DNA of 40,802 nt from Spongospora subterranea f. sp. subterranea (taxonomy: Eukaryota > Endomyxa: Phytomyxea > Phytomyxea > Plasmodiophorida), in the NCBI GenBank assembly GCA_049724395.1, contig JAUGWO010000066.1:1-40802 (forward strand), written 5' to 3'. Position 1 is the stretch's first letter. Every line of letters begins with the position of its first letter. Positions 39,186 to 40,802 of this stretch are shown one piece after another. The notes beneath the pieces were generated by a model, which made no database searches, was not told where the DNA came from, and saw only the letters and a program-made list of their open reading frames with translations. A program made the position numbers and the translations under genes.

Positions 39186-39528
39186 TGGAATGATCAGAAT
39201 GACAAGCTGCGTCAGTTTGGATATGAAATCCACGCCTGCATCGACGGGTGGTCGCGAAAAATCCTGTGGCTTCATGTAGGCGTTTCTAATCGCATCCCGG
39301 AACAGATACTTGCGTATTATATTGATGCAATTGAGCATCACGGCTGTATGCCCTTACGCCAGCGATCTGATCGGGGAGCCGAGAACGCTCTGGCAGCTGC
39401 AATTCAGATGCACTTCAACGGGGAAGATGCCCATATTTACGGGCGATCTGTAGCCAACCAGCGTATCGAAAGCTGGTGGAACCAGATGTACAGTAATGGC
39501 ATCGCTTTTTGGATCGATTTAGCTGATA
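39186..39528 (+). repeat. Inverted copy of the integrase-core region (left arm of a large palindrome)
   Basis: This plus-strand block encodes the same protein text as the minus-strand gene to its right (LRQFGYEIHACIDGWSRKIL; LRQRSDRGAENALAAAIQ; NQRIESWWNQMYSNGIAFWI). It pairs with 39576-39920 across a spacer of about 47 bases. The arms differ at only a handful of positions over about 340 bp (roughly 99 percent alike by eye), so the duplication is recent. It begins part-way into the coding region and lacks the N-terminal part, hence a partial copy. Confidence 0.85.
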
Positions 39529-40507
39529 GTCGTCGTCGGCATTATATAAAGCACTCGCATCAAGCCCATTAAAATAATCGATCCAAAAAGCGATGCCATT
39601 ACTGTACATCTGGTTCCACCAGCTTTCGATACGCTGATTGGCTACAGATCGCCCGTAAATATGGGCATCTTCCCCGTTGAAGTGCATTCTGAATTGCAGC
39701 TGCCAGAGCGTTCTCGGCTCCCCGATCAGATCGCTGGCGTAAGGGCATACAGCCGTGATGCACAATTGCATCAATATAATACGCAAGTATCTGTTCCGGG
39801 ATGCGATTAAAAACGCCTACATGAAGCCACAGGATTTTTCGCGACCACCCGTCGATGCAGGCGTGGATTTCATATCCAAACTGACGCAGCTTGGCATTCT
39901 GATCAAAATGCCAAAGAGCATTTGGTCCTTCTACATGGTATTCGCGTCGCGTCAGTCGTTGTTTCTTCCTTGAATTGACAGCGTCAGGTGTGATCTTTCG
40001 CTGTGCTGCAGACACCGAATCGCGAGTAACCTGCACATTATAAGCCTCCCTCAAGCGTCTCGTCATCGCACGGCACCCTAAATCTTGGCCATCTCCTCGC
40101 GATTCCACTTGAACCATATCTTCGACAATATCTTGTGGTATGTATTGCCGAATTGATATCCCAGATTCCTGAAGATTCATGATGATGCAGAATGAAATGA
40201 ATTACATTTCAAACCTTAAGAATTGCTTCAAACGAGCGTAAGCTTAAGTTCTCCTGATAAGTTTTCCGAACATGGAATAAACGTCCTTAACTTTCACGCC
40301 ACGTTTGACCAAATCCCGGACGCCGCCGATCCATTCAACGCTGCGGTCAATGGCTGAAAGGGGAACTGGGCGATCCAGCCCAGCTGACTTGATCCATCTC
40401 TGCAAAGTTCGCTGGAAATCCTCTCGCAAGTCCTGAACAATCTTTTCGTTAGACCGATTTAAATACAGCTGATTCTGGATGAAATCGATGACAGCCTGGC
40501 TCGGCAT
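39529..40507 (-). mobile_element. Integrase-core (rve-like) transposon gene, eukaryotic family
   Basis: ATG at 40507 (MPSQAVIDFIQNQLYLNRSN). Parts: an N-terminal helical region (EDFQRTLQRWIKSAGLDRPV), RAMTRRLREAYNVQVTRDSV and RLTRREYHVEGPNALWHFDQ leading into the integrase core, with Asp in ACIDGWSRK, Asp in RQRSDRGAEN and Glu in NQRIESWW. This is the eukaryotic integrase-core family seen in many animals and fungi whose element class I cannot settle (IS3EU-, Ginger- or other-like). The true C-terminus runs into the spacer (GLDASALYNADDD) before meeting the inverted copy. It looks nearly whole but broken, with about one or two breaks; treated as a fossil. A short intron near 40197-40150 seems likely. 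Confidence 0.7.
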
Positions 40508-40555
40508 AACGACAATCACGAAGTGTTGGAATGTGTGTGAGCAGTGCGGGGCCAC

Positions 40556-40802
40556 ATCATGGTTGTGCGGCTGGTTGACCGCGGTAGACTATGGTAGACG
40601 AGTGTAAGATTTTCCTGCGGGGCGGAAGAAAAAAATTCGTGTCCGAGAAAAAAAGGGTCACGCAATTTTTCGTTGCAAGACATTAACGTCACCCCACTGC
40701 GGTTCTCGATTCCTACTAAGTGTATTTCAATGGAGTAATCATCCGGAGTTCTTGTCCAGGTGTCCTCATCCGTATTGTCAGCACGAGAGGTAATATAGTG
40801 TT
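40556..40802. other. No gene recognised
   Basis: Upstream flank of the integrase-core gene to the window edge; two A-rich runs (40629-40636 and 40650-40656) but no clear repeat or coding frame. Confidence 0.35.

Noticed and set aside
39186-39920. Calling the palindrome a plain assembly error
   Set aside because: The arms differ at several positions and the spacer continues the coding sequence, so two real copies are at least as likely; long reads are needed to decide.
1-40802. CRISPR array, bacterial defence system, riboswitch or rRNA
   Set aside because: No regularly spaced direct repeats with unique spacers, no such genes and no conserved rRNA text; the genes are split and eukaryotic.

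Overview
The window looks like nuclear DNA of a transposon-rich, small-genome-style eukaryote. Evidence: split genes with very short GT-AG introns (those placed here are 44 to 114 bp, mostly 50 to 60), a tRNA-Pro with a pol III T-run, conserved single-copy genes (snRNP protein SNU13, COQ3, CDP-DAG synthase, acylaminoacyl peptidase) and no operon-like bacterial signals. SNU13 carries the Phe-Ile-Pro-Ser-Lys form of a loop that is usually Arg-Ser-Lys in animals as I remember the family. Together with oomycete/fungus-like Gypsy, MULE, mariner and Harbinger relatives, this suggests a fungus-like or protist lineage (for example a zoosporic fungus or an oomycete-like organism) rather than an animal. 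I cannot name the species.

Layout. 0-4.2 kb: two MULE DNA transposon remnants on the minus strand, the second with FLYWCH-like finger, DDE core and a clear intron. 4.3-8.5 kb: minus-strand exon-like open frames of unknown identity and a tRNA-Pro(UGG) on the plus strand. 8.6-11.3 kb: two host genes on the minus strand, a ubiquitin-like/C2H2 protein and a three-exon calmodulin-like EF-hand protein. 11.4-20.6 kb: a graveyard of broken Gypsy pieces, copies of an unnamed ~280-bp retroposon with target duplications, a LINE tail and a PIF/Harbinger transposase, with one candidate small membrane protein gene. 20.7-22.6 kb: a transposon-type USP-like protease fragment and an unknown minus-strand gene. 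22.6-26.9 kb: a compact host island, all minus strand: atypical metallo-beta-lactamase-fold protein, CDP-diacylglycerol synthase-like protein, COQ3, SNU13. 27.1-29.5 kb: stacked fragments of a MULE, a Tc1/mariner element and a Gypsy element. 29.6-33.5 kb: an unknown gene and a complete acylaminoacyl-peptidase gene. 33.6-37.6 kb: a large MULE with terminal inverted repeats, DDE transposase, USP-like domain and zinc knuckle. 39-40.5 kb: an integrase-core transposon gene followed by a head-to-head inverted partial copy of itself.

How it fits together. The host genes are housekeeping (mitochondrial quinone synthesis, phospholipid synthesis, splicing/snoRNP, N-acetyl-peptide turnover, calcium binding) and show no obvious common pathway. 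The rest is mostly transposable elements inserted beside and into each other. The best candidates for something new are the short retroposon family at 13.5, 14.6, 16.8 and 18.2 kb, the MULE-USP-zinc-knuckle architecture with its repeated end motif, the metallo-beta-lactamase protein with a non-standard metal motif, and the recurring fold-back duplications inside element coding regions. Gene models were spliced by eye, so exon borders other than those given explicitly are approximate.
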